Positions 1-7,814 of a stretch of DNA of 18,826 nucleotides are shown piece after piece. The stretch comes from Alphaproteobacteria bacterium UBA6038 (GTDB taxonomy: Bacteria; Pseudomonadota; Alphaproteobacteria; Micropepsales; Micropepsaceae). The stretch's first letter is position 1, and each line of letters opens with the position of its first letter. The stretch is from the NCBI GenBank assembly GCA_002429315.1, contig DIZC01000021.1:1110-19935 (forward strand). The letters are read 5' to 3'. The notes beneath the pieces were generated by a model that worked only from the letters and a program-made list of their open reading frames with translations, was not told the DNA's origin and searched no databases. Both the position numbers and the translations under genes were made by a program.

Positions 1-156
1 AAATTCTGCTCGATGAAGATCAGCCAGGAAGTCCGCGACGCGGCGCGCGGTCAGAACGACGGAATGTCGACCGCCGAAATCCGCGCGGCCATGGCGAAGA
101 AATCCGAGGAATTCAAACAGGGCGGCGGGGAAATCTATGTACCGAAGAACATGTAA
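1..156 (+). CDS. thiC: Phosphomethylpyrimidine synthase ThiC, 3' end
   Basis: This is the last 51 codons of an open frame that enters from the left edge and stops at TAA 154-156. ThiC is a radical SAM enzyme that converts aminoimidazole ribotide to the hydroxymethylpyrimidine phosphate of thiamine. The visible peptide begins KFCSMKI, which matches the end of the family's C-terminal CxxC(x4)C cluster motif (CSMCGPKFCSMKI in known ThiC proteins). Only the third cysteine is inside the window. The tail, AEIRAAMAKKSEEF then GGGEIYVP, also fits ThiC C-termini. The substrate-binding core and the other two cysteines lie outside, so the enzyme's integrity cannot be judged. A similar short peptide recurs near 2122-2163. 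Confidence 0.88.
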   Translation, partial: KFCSMKISQEVRDAARGQNDGMSTAEIRAAMAKKSEEFKQGGGEIYVPKNM

Positions 157-171
157 TCTCGAGACTCGACG

Positions 172-648
172 ATGAACATCACGGTCAGCACAGACTCGCC
201 GGCTGATGTTCCTTGGCCGCAGAGCATATGGAGTTACCTGCTGATTGCGTTTGCGTTACAGGTTACGATTCGATACCTGCTGGCTGTAATGCGAAATTTG
301 GAGTATCATTGCCCTGGAAAGGATCGCGATGTTCTGATCGCAACCTCACCAGCGCATGCTCTCCATGGCTTTTGGTGGAACGTAGCGCTCGATTTCTCTG
401 GCTTTCACCCCGAAAGAGCGCAGCGAGACTGGCTTGAAGCGTTTGTCCTTGGAGTTATCGAATTGATCGTTTTCCCGATCCTGATCTACGCGAGACATTG
501 GGAAATGATCGGTGTCTGGATTGGTCTAAAGGCTGTTCCACATTGGAAACAATGGCTCACACATGAAAGTTATGTGCGGTTTTTTGTCGGCAATGGGATG
601 GTCATAATCGGTTCCTACGTTCTGGCGCGTTACTTCTATTTGATCTGA
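172..648 (+). CDS. Hypothetical multi-pass membrane protein
   Basis: A 158-residue protein that I do not recognise. Hydrophobic stretches near residues 20-38, 88-105 and 138-157 suggest three, perhaps four, membrane-spanning segments. A polar, tryptophan- and histidine-containing section lies between the first two (about 42-85). There is no signal-peptide cleavage site and no enzymatic motif I can name. It starts 15 bp after the thiC stop with only a weak ribosome site, so it may be expressed from thiC transcripts. Base composition is lower in GC than most of the window (29 of 60 bases in 481-540), which suggests acquired DNA. Codon structure stays open for the full length, and I consider it a real gene of unknown role. 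Confidence 0.6.
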   Translation: MNITVSTDSPADVPWPQSIWSYLLIAFALQVTIRYLLAVMRNLEYHCPGKDRDVLIATSPAHALHGFWWNVALDFSGFHPERAQRDWLEAFVLGVIELIVFPILIYARHWEMIGVWIGLKAVPHWKQWLTHESYVRFFVGNGMVIIGSYVLARYFYLI

Positions 649-797
649 ACTCATTCTTGTCGCCGATTGCTTCTGCGAATTCGCTGATCCATCTACGCGG
701 CACACCTTCCATGACAAGACGCTTTCGGCGGACGGGCGCCAAGCTCGCGCATTTTGGAATCGAGAACGGAGGCCAGAGAATGCGCTCAACAATTTCT

Positions 798-2006
798 CTA
801 TTTGCAACTGACCACGGCCCCCTCGGTTCGGCCGAGCAATCGCGAACGTGTCTTCACTGCTGACTGCGTCACTATTTTCGCCATCAACTCCGGAACCAGA
901 TCGGATGCAACGCCATAGTAGGGATTGCTGAGCAGGTTCTGTATGTGGGTCCGGATGCTGGTCGCGCGCGCCTGCGCCAATGTCGCTGGGGGCATCTTGC
1001 CGACCCCGGGGATGTCGTCGTAGCCCTGATAAGCGATGCCCGCGATCGTTACCGTTTTTGCGTTGAGTATCGCGTTGAATAGATACCGATCCTGATCCTC
1101 CGTGAACCCCTTCGCCTCCGGCAGGCCTTGATGAAATTCGATTTGGAGCTTACCTGACGGAACATGGCGAGCGCTGAATTTAGAAGTCTGCGCCTGACGT
1201 TGGATCGTTTGTATTGGGGAAGCGACGGGCGCTGCAACGTGATCGTTTGCACCGCCCTTTGCGGCAAGATTTGAAGCCCGTTGCGCAGGTTGGACCGTCG
1301 CCTGTTGCTGGGCGACGTGAGCCAACTCATGCGCGACGAGTTTGTGTCCGGCATCGGTTTGCGGTGCGTATGCGCCCGATCCAAACACGATATGTCGACC
1401 CATAGTGTAAGCTCGCGCGTGGATCGCCGCTGCGGAATGTGCCGCCTTATCATCCGCGTGCACGCGCACATCGCTGAGATCGCGTCCGAACCGCGGCTCG
1501 AAGAAGGACCGTGTCGCGGCGTCGAGCGGGCGGCCGGGCGAGCGCAGCACGTCGTGGACGATCGGCGGCGCGTCGAAGCCGGCGCTTTCGCTTGCCCCGA
1601 GTGATTTGGTCTGGATTGGCGGCGAAGGCGCAACGTCTCTCTGTGCAGGAGCGAGCCCAGGATCGAGCCTGCTGTCAGGGCGCGTCTGCGGTTCCGGCAT
1701 GCGCATCACCTGATCGGCGATACGGTCCGCTTCCTGCTCCGCCGGATCGTCGGTTTGCCCGACCGTCAGCTTCGCCTGAACCCGAAGGGGCAAACTCGCG
1801 TGGGTTGGAATGCGCGTCAAATCAAAGGCGGGATGTCGAGCCGGAGATTGCTGATAGGCGTATTCGGTTCGCTGCACACTGCGTTGCGGGACGTGGGCAC
1901 GCGAAGGCGAGATGCGGGCCGCCTCGTGGGCCTGCTGCAGAGTCTGCTTGGGTGCGAAGGTGCGCAACTCGCCCCCTCTATGGGCCACCAACGCCGGGAC
2001 CGCCAT
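798..2006 (-). CDS. DUF4157 domain protein with HExxH motif
   Basis: A 402-residue protein. Residues 74-104 hold the usual lead-in of this family (VQAKL, then DDPAEQEADRIADQVM). The DUF4157 core follows at about 158-235: FFEPRFGRDLSDVRVH, then A-Y-T-M-G, then the zinc-peptidase-type HELAH at 226-230 followed by VAQQ. DUF4157 proteins are often cargo or accessory proteins of extracellular contractile injection systems, or carry toxin tails. No sheath, tube or baseplate gene is in this window. The tail (about 273-402) is unrelated to the core. Part of it (TVTIAGIAYQGYDD followed by an RA-rich helix) faintly resembles OmpA-like domains, which is only a guess. There is no signal peptide. The start is the first ATG, with a purine-rich but closely spaced AAGGGC upstream. 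Confidence 0.85.
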   Translation of the reverse strand: MAVPALVAHRGGELRTFAPKQTLQQAHEAARISPSRAHVPQRSVQRTEYAYQQSPARHPAFDLTRIPTHASLPLRVQAKLTVGQTDDPAEQEADRIADQVMRMPEPQTRPDSRLDPGLAPAQRDVAPSPPIQTKSLGASESAGFDAPPIVHDVLRSPGRPLDAATRSFFEPRFGRDLSDVRVHADDKAAHSAAAIHARAYTMGRHIVFGSGAYAPQTDAGHKLVAHELAHVAQQQATVQPAQRASNLAAKGGANDHVAAPVASPIQTIQRQAQTSKFSARHVPSGKLQIEFHQGLPEAKGFTEDQDRYLFNAILNAKTVTIAGIAYQGYDDIPGVGKMPPATLAQARATSIRTHIQNLLSNPYYGVASDLVPELMAKIVTQSAVKTRSRLLGRTEGAVVSCK

Positions 2007-2055
2007 GCCCTTACGCCGAAATCACGTGCACGGCAAGCCAAGGCCTTGGCTCGCG

Positions 2056-2163
2056 CGGTGATGCCTTGTTGCCCTTCGCAATGCCGGTCGCACCCAGAGC
2101 GATGCCGGCGAAAGCATCGGTATGTCCTCCGCTGAAATTCGCGCTGCGCTGGACAAGGAATGA
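2056..2163 (+). pseudogene. Short thiC-tail-like coding remnant
   Basis: In frame with a TGA at 2161-2163, the plus strand reads GESIGMSSAEIRAALDKE and then stops. The ThiC tail at the start of the window reads NDGMSTAEIRAAMAKK. The two DNA segments differ mainly at third codon positions (GCT/GCC, ATT/ATC), which is the pattern of diverged coding sequence rather than chance. An in-frame TGA at 2059-2061 closes the frame upstream, and no start codon with a ribosome site is visible. It is therefore at most a fragment in the 164-bp gap between two minus-strand genes. The match is short, so this is a tentative call. Confidence 0.25.
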
Positions 2164-2170
2164 AGCGACG

Positions 2171-2686
2171 CTAACCGAGAAAGCCGTTCGCCATGGCCGC
2201 GGCGAGTTCTTCTCCGGCCGGCTTGCCCCAGAGGCTCAGAATATCGCCGGCTTCCGCGCGAGCGATCATGGCGGACTTCGTGGCGCTTGCCGATTGCGCT
2301 TCGTCGTCGCTTTGCTTCAGTCCGAACTCGCGAGCCACGCAATGACCGTCCGGCGCAATCAGCAGATTGCAGGGAATGGCATAGTGGCTGCCGTTCTTTG
2401 CCATCGCTCGCATCAGGCGGCTTCCCAGGTGATATTCGATCAGCGGTTCGAACACTTCGGCGTGGAGATAAGCGAAAATCTGGCCGACGGCTGCGGGCGT
2501 CATCTTCTTCTGAGTCCCGGTCAGCACCAGCACGATGGCGAATTTGCCGTTGCCGTATTTTTTCTGAAGCCGGGCAAAATCCGGAATTTCGCTCAGGCAC
2601 GGCCCGCACCATTCCGCCCAAAGCGGCATCAGGATCGTACAGCCCCTCAAATCCGCAATGCTGCGCTCGCCATTCGGCCCCACCAA
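2171..2686 (-). CDS. TlpA-like thioredoxin-fold protein, N-terminus uncertain
   Basis: From a TTG at 2686 the frame gives 171 residues with a thioredoxin fold. It has the redox motif WAEWCGPC (CGPC at 27-30), a probable cis-proline at 105 (AIPCNLL) and a DG turn, as in TlpA/ResA thiol-disulfide oxidoreductases of the periplasm. The frame stays open upstream to a TAA at 2891-2893. That extension encodes a leader-like sequence, TRRTVLAG followed by AARRAFAADD, resembling a twin-arginine signal, but with no ATG, GTG or TTG ahead of it. A 17/18-bp tandem repeat at 2842-2876 separates it in frame from an upstream GTG GTG CTG. Either the gene starts at TTG as a leaderless cytosolic form, or a duplication has broken its export signal. 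Confidence 0.72.
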   Translation of the reverse strand: MVGPNGERSIADLRGCTILMPLWAEWCGPCLSEIPDFARLQKKYGNGKFAIVLVLTGTQKKMTPAAVGQIFAYLHAEVFEPLIEYHLGSRLMRAMAKNGSHYAIPCNLLIAPDGHCVAREFGLKQSDDEAQSASATKSAMIARAEAGDILSLWGKPAGEELAAAMANGFLG

Positions 2687-2841
2687 GGCGACTGAGGGCA
2701 GCTCGGCGGGCGCGCTTTCGAACGCACGGGCCAGCGGGTTCTGCGCGAGCGCGCCGTATGCAATCGGCGAGGCTGTGTCGTCAGCGGCGAAGGCGCGTCG
2801 TGCCGCGGGCAGGCCGGCACGTCCCGCAAGAACGGTCCTAC

Positions 2842-2876
2842 GGGTCAGCGCACTGTGCGGGTCAGCACCACTGTGC
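2842..2876. repeat. 17/18-bp imperfect tandem duplication
   Basis: GGGTCAGCGCACTGTGC (2842-2858) is followed directly by GGGTCAGCACCACTGTGC (2859-2876). The copies differ by a small substitution and indel. They sit exactly at the N-terminal coding end of the TlpA-like gene on the minus strand. Confidence 0.8.
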
Positions 2877-3025
2877 CCCGATGCCGTCGTTTACTTTGAG
2901 ACTTCGACACCCTGCGGTCCTCATCTTTACGACGGCGGCCCAGTCGCAGAGCAGGCGCGCAATCATCCAGCGCGAATGGTAGTCTTCGGCACCGTCCAGC
3001 GCATTTTTTTGGGACAAACCTGCTC

Positions 3026-4600
3026 ATGCAATTGCAGACGGAGATCGAACGAGCGGTGGCCTTGCACCGTCGCGGGCAACTGCATGAAGCCGAGCAGCTG
3101 TATCGATCGATTTTGCGGGCGGCGCCGCAGCATTTCGCGGCGGCCCACGGGCTCGGGGTGCTTTGCCTGCAGCGTGGCACGCCCGAACAGGGGGAAAGCT
3201 GGCTCGCGCTTGCCACGCGTGTCAATCCGGGCAGCGCCGGAGCCCACCATGACCGCGGGCTGGCGCTGCGAAGTCTCGGCCGCCTGGAAGAGGCCATCGC
3301 GAGTTTCGACACCGCCATCGCGCTGCGGCCGGATTTCGCCGCCGCTCATTACCATCGCGGCAACGCGCTGCTGCGCATGATGCAGTCCGAGGCGGCGCTC
3401 GCCAGCTTCGACGCCACCATCGCTCTCAAGCCCGACCACTTTGCCGCGTTCAACGATCGCGGCAATGCGTTGCGCGAGCTGAACCGGCTCGAGGACGCGT
3501 TGGCGGATTACGAACGGGCGGTGGCGCTCCGGCCCGACCAGGCTATCGCTCACTGCAATCTCGGCTTTGCGCTGCAGGATCTCGGCCGGTTCGATGAGGC
3601 GCTTGCCAGCTATAACCGCGCAATCGCCCTCGACCCCGCCCTCCACCAGGCGCGCCAGAGCCGGGGCACGCTCGAACTCCTGCAGGGCCGCATGACGGAA
3701 GGCTTTGCCGATTTCGAATACCGCCTGCGATCGGACGAGGGCGCTTTGGACCCGCGCTTGCGCTCAATCTCCTACTGGTCGGGCGAAAGCCTCGGCGGGA
3801 AATCCATTCTGGTCTACAGCGACGGCGCGTTCGGCGATCTGGTTCAGTTCTGCCGGTATCTGCCGCTGTTGGTGGCGCAAGGGGCGCAGGTTGCACTCTC
3901 CGCACCGGCGCGGTTTCACAGGATTCTCGGGACGGCCTCGCTGGGTGTGCGCAGCGTTTCCTCGCCGGCGGAAATCGGCACGGCCGACTACCGATGCGAG
4001 TTGATGAGCCTGCCCTACCTGTTCAAAACCGAGCTCGCTTCCATTCCCTCCTGTGTCGATCATCTTGCGCGCGATCCGGAACGAACCGAAAGGTGGCGCA
4101 AGACATTGCCGGCGGATTTTAAAGTCGGCATCTGTTGGCAGGGCAATCCCGCGCGAAATATCGATGCGGGGCGCTCAATCCCGCTGACCGCATTTTACCC
4201 AATCTCACGGGTGCCCGGAGTCCATCTCATAAGCCTGCAGAAGCACCACAGCCTTGAGCAGCTTCATATCCTGCCGGCCGGCATGCAGGTGGAGACGCCA
4301 GGGCCGCCCTTCGACGATGGCGCCGATGCGTTCGTCGATACGTCGGCGGTCATGGCAAACCTGGATGTGATCGTCACGTCAGATACCGGGGTTGCGCACT
4401 TGGCGGCGGCCCTCGGACGGCCGACGTGGATCGCGCTACGCTACGTACCGGAATGGCGCTGGCTGCTGGGGCGCGCCGACAGTCCTTGGTATCCGACCGT
4501 GCGATTGTTCCGCCAAAAGCGGCCGGACGACTGGATTTCCGTGTTTGAAGAGATCGCGGCGGCGCTCCAGGAGATGGTTGCGTCGCGACCTGCCGTGTGA
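3026..4600 (+). CDS. TPR protein fused to GT9-like glycosyltransferase
   Basis: A 524-residue protein. Residues 4 to about 207 are six consecutive 34-residue tetratricopeptide repeats, recognisable from the A-x-x-x-R/G-N-A-L, A-x-x-x-Y/F and A-L-x-P periodicity. The C-terminal half, from about 245, is a glycosyltransferase of the GT-B type related to family 9 heptosyltransferases. It has the VYSDGAFGD segment at 263-271, GICWQGNP at 368-375 and the nucleotide-sugar-site motif TSDTGVAHLAAALGRPTW at 451-468. It ends with VPEWRWLLGRADSPWYPT, typical of the alphaproteobacterial TPR-GT proteins. The acceptor is unknown; surface polysaccharide or protein glycosylation are the usual suggestions. No glycan cluster surrounds it. 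The ATG at 3026 has no clear ribosome site. Confidence 0.88.
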   Translation: MQLQTEIERAVALHRRGQLHEAEQLYRSILRAAPQHFAAAHGLGVLCLQRGTPEQGESWLALATRVNPGSAGAHHDRGLALRSLGRLEEAIASFDTAIALRPDFAAAHYHRGNALLRMMQSEAALASFDATIALKPDHFAAFNDRGNALRELNRLEDALADYERAVALRPDQAIAHCNLGFALQDLGRFDEALASYNRAIALDPALHQARQSRGTLELLQGRMTEGFADFEYRLRSDEGALDPRLRSISYWSGESLGGKSILVYSDGAFGDLVQFCRYLPLLVAQGAQVALSAPARFHRILGTASLGVRSVSSPAEIGTADYRCELMSLPYLFKTELASIPSCVDHLARDPERTERWRKTLPADFKVGICWQGNPARNIDAGRSIPLTAFYPISRVPGVHLISLQKHHSLEQLHILPAGMQVETPGPPFDDGADAFVDTSAVMANLDVIVTSDTGVAHLAAALGRPTWIALRYVPEWRWLLGRADSPWYPTVRLFRQKRPDDWISVFEEIAAALQEMVASRPAV

Positions 4601-4639
4601 ACAGAAAACAGAGGCCGAATGAGCTGCGACACCGCTCCG

Positions 4640-4900
4640 CTAGCGCAGACCGCGGCGGCCGGTGAGCGCATGCCAGATCAACAGAACAAGCACGGCCCCG
4701 ATGATGGCGATCACCATCGAGGTCAGGTTGAATTCCATCGCATTGTGATGGCCAAGGGCGGAGAATAGCGCGCCGCCCACGATGGCGCCAAGCAGCCCGA
4801 GCGCGATATCCGTCGGGCAGCCGGAGCCGCGCCCGCTCACCGCCTTGCTTGCGATGAACCCGCTGATCAGCCCAAGAACAATCCAACCCAGTATCGACAT
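4640..4900 (-). CDS. GlsB/YeaQ/YmgE family small membrane protein
   Basis: An 86-residue protein, close to the family's usual size of about 80-90. It has the glycine-rich segments expected of three short membrane helices: residues 4-22 (ILGWIVLGLISGFIAS), 34-50 (LGLLGAIVGGALFSALG) and 60-79. The G-L-L-G-A-I-V-G-G motif is characteristic of this stress-associated family, older annotations of which say 'transglycosylase-associated protein'. The molecular function is not established. A strong AGGAG lies six bases before the ATG and overlaps the stop of the upstream exported-protein gene, with 8 bp between the reading frames. The two genes are therefore probably co-transcribed. Confidence 0.9.
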   Translation of the reverse strand: MSILGWIVLGLISGFIASKAVSGRGSGCPTDIALGLLGAIVGGALFSALGHHNAMEFNLTSMVIAIIGAVLVLLIWHALTGRRGLR

Positions 4901-4908
4901 GCGTGCTC

Positions 4909-6432
4909 CTATCTCTGCTGCTGTTGGATGTTTCCGAGACTCGCAACAGGTACGGGTGGCGGAGCACCGTCTACCATCATGCCAGTGAGCCCCAGACGAA
5001 GCATGCTCTCATGGCAGGTATCGACCAGAATGTCTCGGATCGTCTTCTGAATTTGCGCTGCTTGCGCCGGGACTGGGGAGGCTGGATTGTCCGGCCAAAG
5101 CGAATCCTCAACGTCCAGCAAGGGTTTTGATGCAGGAAATTCAGGACTAGTCACAGCGGACGTCGCCCCAATGATCTTCAGCGTACGCGCGTCAAGAAGA
5201 GCCACCGCGTAAAACGCGAATATTCCGGTCTGCGAAGCGACAGCATTGTGCCGCATCCCGAGTCCTGTTCCGGTCATCATGATGTCGCTCAGCGGTTCGC
5301 GCAGCTTGAGGAAGACCAGATAGGCGTCAACGGTCGGTGTGGGCGAGAGGCCCGGGAATTGTGGATTCGGCTTGCCGTCCGAATCGATCAGCGAGGCATG
5401 CGCAAAAGCCGCGCGGTCAACCGCGACGTCTTTGATTGTGAACTGAGGTGCGAGTGCGGAACGCGCTTCGTGTTCCACCAGCGCATCGAGATGCCATTCG
5501 GGAACGGGAATGAGTTTGCTGCTCCGTCCGAATATCGTGGCGAACCGCTCGAAATCGAGCGAGTCGCCAATGCCAGAAACGATGGCGACCGATTTGATGT
5601 CGGGATAGGGCGCTTTATCCGGAGGGATCGGCACAAGCACGCGAGCGCCCACCTCCGGCAACGTCACGCCCAACTGCAACGAGCGTAGGGTTTCGATGAG
5701 CGAAGCCGTTACAAGCCGATTTGTCAGCGCATGAAGCAAATTCTCCTGCTGCTCGTCCAGAATGATCTTGTCTGTCTTGAGGCTGGAATCGGCAATAAGT
5801 CCGGCAAACGAGTCGGGCTGTCCCCGATGAAGACTTACGCGGGAATATGCTTTGGCAATTGTAACATAGGTATGCGCGTCCACGACATCGATCTCGTAGT
5901 TGGCCCAGATGACCGGGGCGGCATCGTTGATGAAATCGGTGCCGTTCTGGAGGCCCAAACCGCTGATACCCGGTGCCTGGTATTCGAGATCAGGGCGCAC
6001 CACAATGAAGGCATCCAGGCCCTCATTTGGGACTGCGGACAGTAGCTTGCGAACCCCGCCTGTCGAATTGTCCCACGGCCCGTTCGGTAGCGAGGCGAGC
6101 GGTCTGCGATCGAATAGGACACTCACGATGGTGAAGCGGCTACCGAGGTACTTGCGCATCATTCCTTCGATGGTGTCATCCACTTTCCAAGCGGCGATAT
6201 CCAACGGGTACCTCTTCGTTCCCCAGAAACCGTTGTTCTGAATGATGAAACGCGAGCCGATTGCAGAGATCACTGCCACCTTATGAATTCTGCTGTAGCC
6301 GCCAGTCTGGGCGCTCGGCACCTGCACGGGAATTGGAATGATGACCGGTATGAACATCACGGCTGCAGGCGCGGGGCTGGAAAGTGTCGGGATTGCAAAG
6401 ATGGCCAGCAGAAGAAGGAGAACCTTACACAT
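4909..6432 (-). CDS. Exported protein with two-fold internal duplication
   Basis: A 507-residue protein. Residues 1-24 form a signal peptide (MCKVLLLLLAIFAIP, ending ...PAPAA). I do not recognise a named family. The mature part consists of two diverged copies of one domain of about 200-220 residues. The first starts at KVAVISAIGS (51-60) and the second at SVAIVSGIGD (281-290). Matching landmarks follow in the same order: WKVDDTIEG/WHLDALVEH, RFTIVSVLFDR/QFTIKDVAVDR, LDAFIVVRP/VDAYLVFLK, YEIDVVDAHT/YAVALLDART, and a closing helix ending SLQLG/MLRLGL. The strand-rich pattern suggests a periplasmic or outer-membrane-associated protein. A GGAG lies seven bases before the ATG. It is followed by the GlsB-like gene in an apparent operon and diverges from the NRAMP-type transporter. 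Confidence 0.8.
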   Translation of the reverse strand: MCKVLLLLLAIFAIPTLSSPAPAAVMFIPVIIPIPVQVPSAQTGGYSRIHKVAVISAIGSRFIIQNNGFWGTKRYPLDIAAWKVDDTIEGMMRKYLGSRFTIVSVLFDRRPLASLPNGPWDNSTGGVRKLLSAVPNEGLDAFIVVRPDLEYQAPGISGLGLQNGTDFINDAAPVIWANYEIDVVDAHTYVTIAKAYSRVSLHRGQPDSFAGLIADSSLKTDKIILDEQQENLLHALTNRLVTASLIETLRSLQLGVTLPEVGARVLVPIPPDKAPYPDIKSVAIVSGIGDSLDFERFATIFGRSSKLIPVPEWHLDALVEHEARSALAPQFTIKDVAVDRAAFAHASLIDSDGKPNPQFPGLSPTPTVDAYLVFLKLREPLSDIMMTGTGLGMRHNAVASQTGIFAFYAVALLDARTLKIIGATSAVTSPEFPASKPLLDVEDSLWPDNPASPVPAQAAQIQKTIRDILVDTCHESMLRLGLTGMMVDGAPPPVPVASLGNIQQQQR

Positions 6433-6563
6433 GCACTGCTCCAGATGGTTCGAGTGCCTCTCATGTCAGGATTCACCGCGCTGAACAATCAGGGGCTTGC
6501 GCGATTTTTCTTCCCCGGACGCGTCTGCGCTACTCTACTTTACACCGAATCGGGACTGCGCGC

Positions 6564-7811
6564 GTGAAGAGATGGCCTCCGCATCTGTGGCATGTTCTCG
6601 GGCCGGGGCTCATCACCGGCGCGGCCGACGACGATCCCAGCGGCATCGCCACCTATAGCCAGGCCGGCGCGCAGTTCGGCTACGCGCTTACCTGGACGAT
6701 GTTCCTCACGCTGCCATTCATGGCGGCGATTCAAATCATCAGCGCGTCGATCGGCTGGGCCACCGGTGAAGGTCTATCGCGCAGCATCGCGAAACGTCTG
6801 CCGCGCTCCGTACTGCTCGCGCTGGTGGCACTGCTCGTCGTCGCCAACACCATCAACATTACCGCCGATCTGGCGGCGATGGGGGCAGCGCTGCGCCTCG
6901 TGATTGGCGGCCCGGCGGTCGCTTACGCAATCGCCTTCGGCGTGTTCTGCCTTGTGGCGGAGATCATCATCCCGTATCACCGCTACGCGGGGTATCTGAA
7001 ATTCCTGACCTTCGTCCTATTCGTCTACGTCGCGACGGCGTTTAGCGTGCACGTGCCTTGGGGGACGGTGCTGCGCGCGACGGTGTTGCCGGATTTCGCA
7101 TTCGGCCGCGACGCGCTGCTCACCATCGTTGCGGTGTTCGGCACCACGATCAGCCCTTATCTTTTCTTCTGGCAGGCCGCGGAGGAAGCGGAAGAATCGC
7201 GGCTCAGCTATCGCCGACGGGCGAAGGCATCGCTCAGTCCAGAGGCGTTCCGGCACATCGCCGTCGACACCTGGACCGGCATGACAGTCTCCAACGTGGT
7301 CGCCTTCTTCATCATCGTGACCACGGCCGCGACCCTGCACGCGCATGGAATTACCAAGATCGATACGGCGGCGCAGGCGGCCGAGGCGTTGCGGCCCATC
7401 GCAGGCACCTTCGCCTTCGCGCTGTTTTCGATGGGGATCATCGGCACCGGCTTGCTGGCTGTGCCGGTGCTCGCCGGATCGGCAGCCTACGGCGTGGCGG
7501 AGGCGTTTCGCCTGAAGGGCAGCCTGGAGATGCCGGCGAGCCGCGCCATTGGCTTCTACGCCATCGTGAGCGCAGCCACCCTGGCCGGCGCAGTGCTCAC
7601 GCTGTCCAAGGTCGATCCAATCGCGATGCTGTTCTGGACCGCAGTGATCAACGGGGTCATCGCCGTGCCGATCATGCTGGCGATGATGCTGGTGGTCTCG
7701 CGCAAGGATGACAAGCTGGTGCTCCCGCGCTGGCTGAAAGTACTCGGCTGGCTCGCCGCCGGGCTGATGGCGATTGCCGTCGGCCTGCTGCTGTGGTCGG
7801 AACTGAGATGA
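6564..7811 (+). CDS. NRAMP-family divalent metal transporter (variant)
   Basis: A 415-residue, roughly eleven-helix membrane protein of the NRAMP/SLC11 superfamily, which imports divalent metals by proton coupling. I chose the GTG at 6564: the frame is open to 6384, but the protein only becomes NRAMP-like from KRWPPHLWHVLGPGLITGAA. The first-helix motif reads DDDPSGIATYSQAGAQFGY (D24-P25-S26-G27) instead of the canonical DPGN. The sixth-helix motif reads TTISPYLFFW (S197-P198-Y199) instead of a methionine-containing MPH. These are metal-ligand positions, so specificity may differ from Mn/Fe transporters. The gene stops 3 bp from the convergent quinone oxidoreductase, and the 131 bp upstream is shared with the divergent exported-protein gene. 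No riboswitch-like structure was seen there. Confidence 0.85.
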   Translation: MKRWPPHLWHVLGPGLITGAADDDPSGIATYSQAGAQFGYALTWTMFLTLPFMAAIQIISASIGWATGEGLSRSIAKRLPRSVLLALVALLVVANTINITADLAAMGAALRLVIGGPAVAYAIAFGVFCLVAEIIIPYHRYAGYLKFLTFVLFVYVATAFSVHVPWGTVLRATVLPDFAFGRDALLTIVAVFGTTISPYLFFWQAAEEAEESRLSYRRRAKASLSPEAFRHIAVDTWTGMTVSNVVAFFIIVTTAATLHAHGITKIDTAAQAAEALRPIAGTFAFALFSMGIIGTGLLAVPVLAGSAAYGVAEAFRLKGSLEMPASRAIGFYAIVSAATLAGAVLTLSKVDPIAMLFWTAVINGVIAVPIMLAMMLVVSRKDDKLVLPRWLKVLGWLAAGLMAIAVGLLLWSELR

Positions 7812-7814
7812 GCG

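Noticed and set aside
1511..2695. A 394-residue plus-strand open frame
   Set aside because: It lies opposite the DUF4157 and TlpA-like genes, has arginine/alanine-rich composition typical of antisense shadows in high-GC DNA, and shows no domain signal.
3005..3011. Run of T residues as an intrinsic terminator
   Set aside because: No stable GC-rich hairpin precedes it in the correct orientation. It lies just before the start of the TPR gene.
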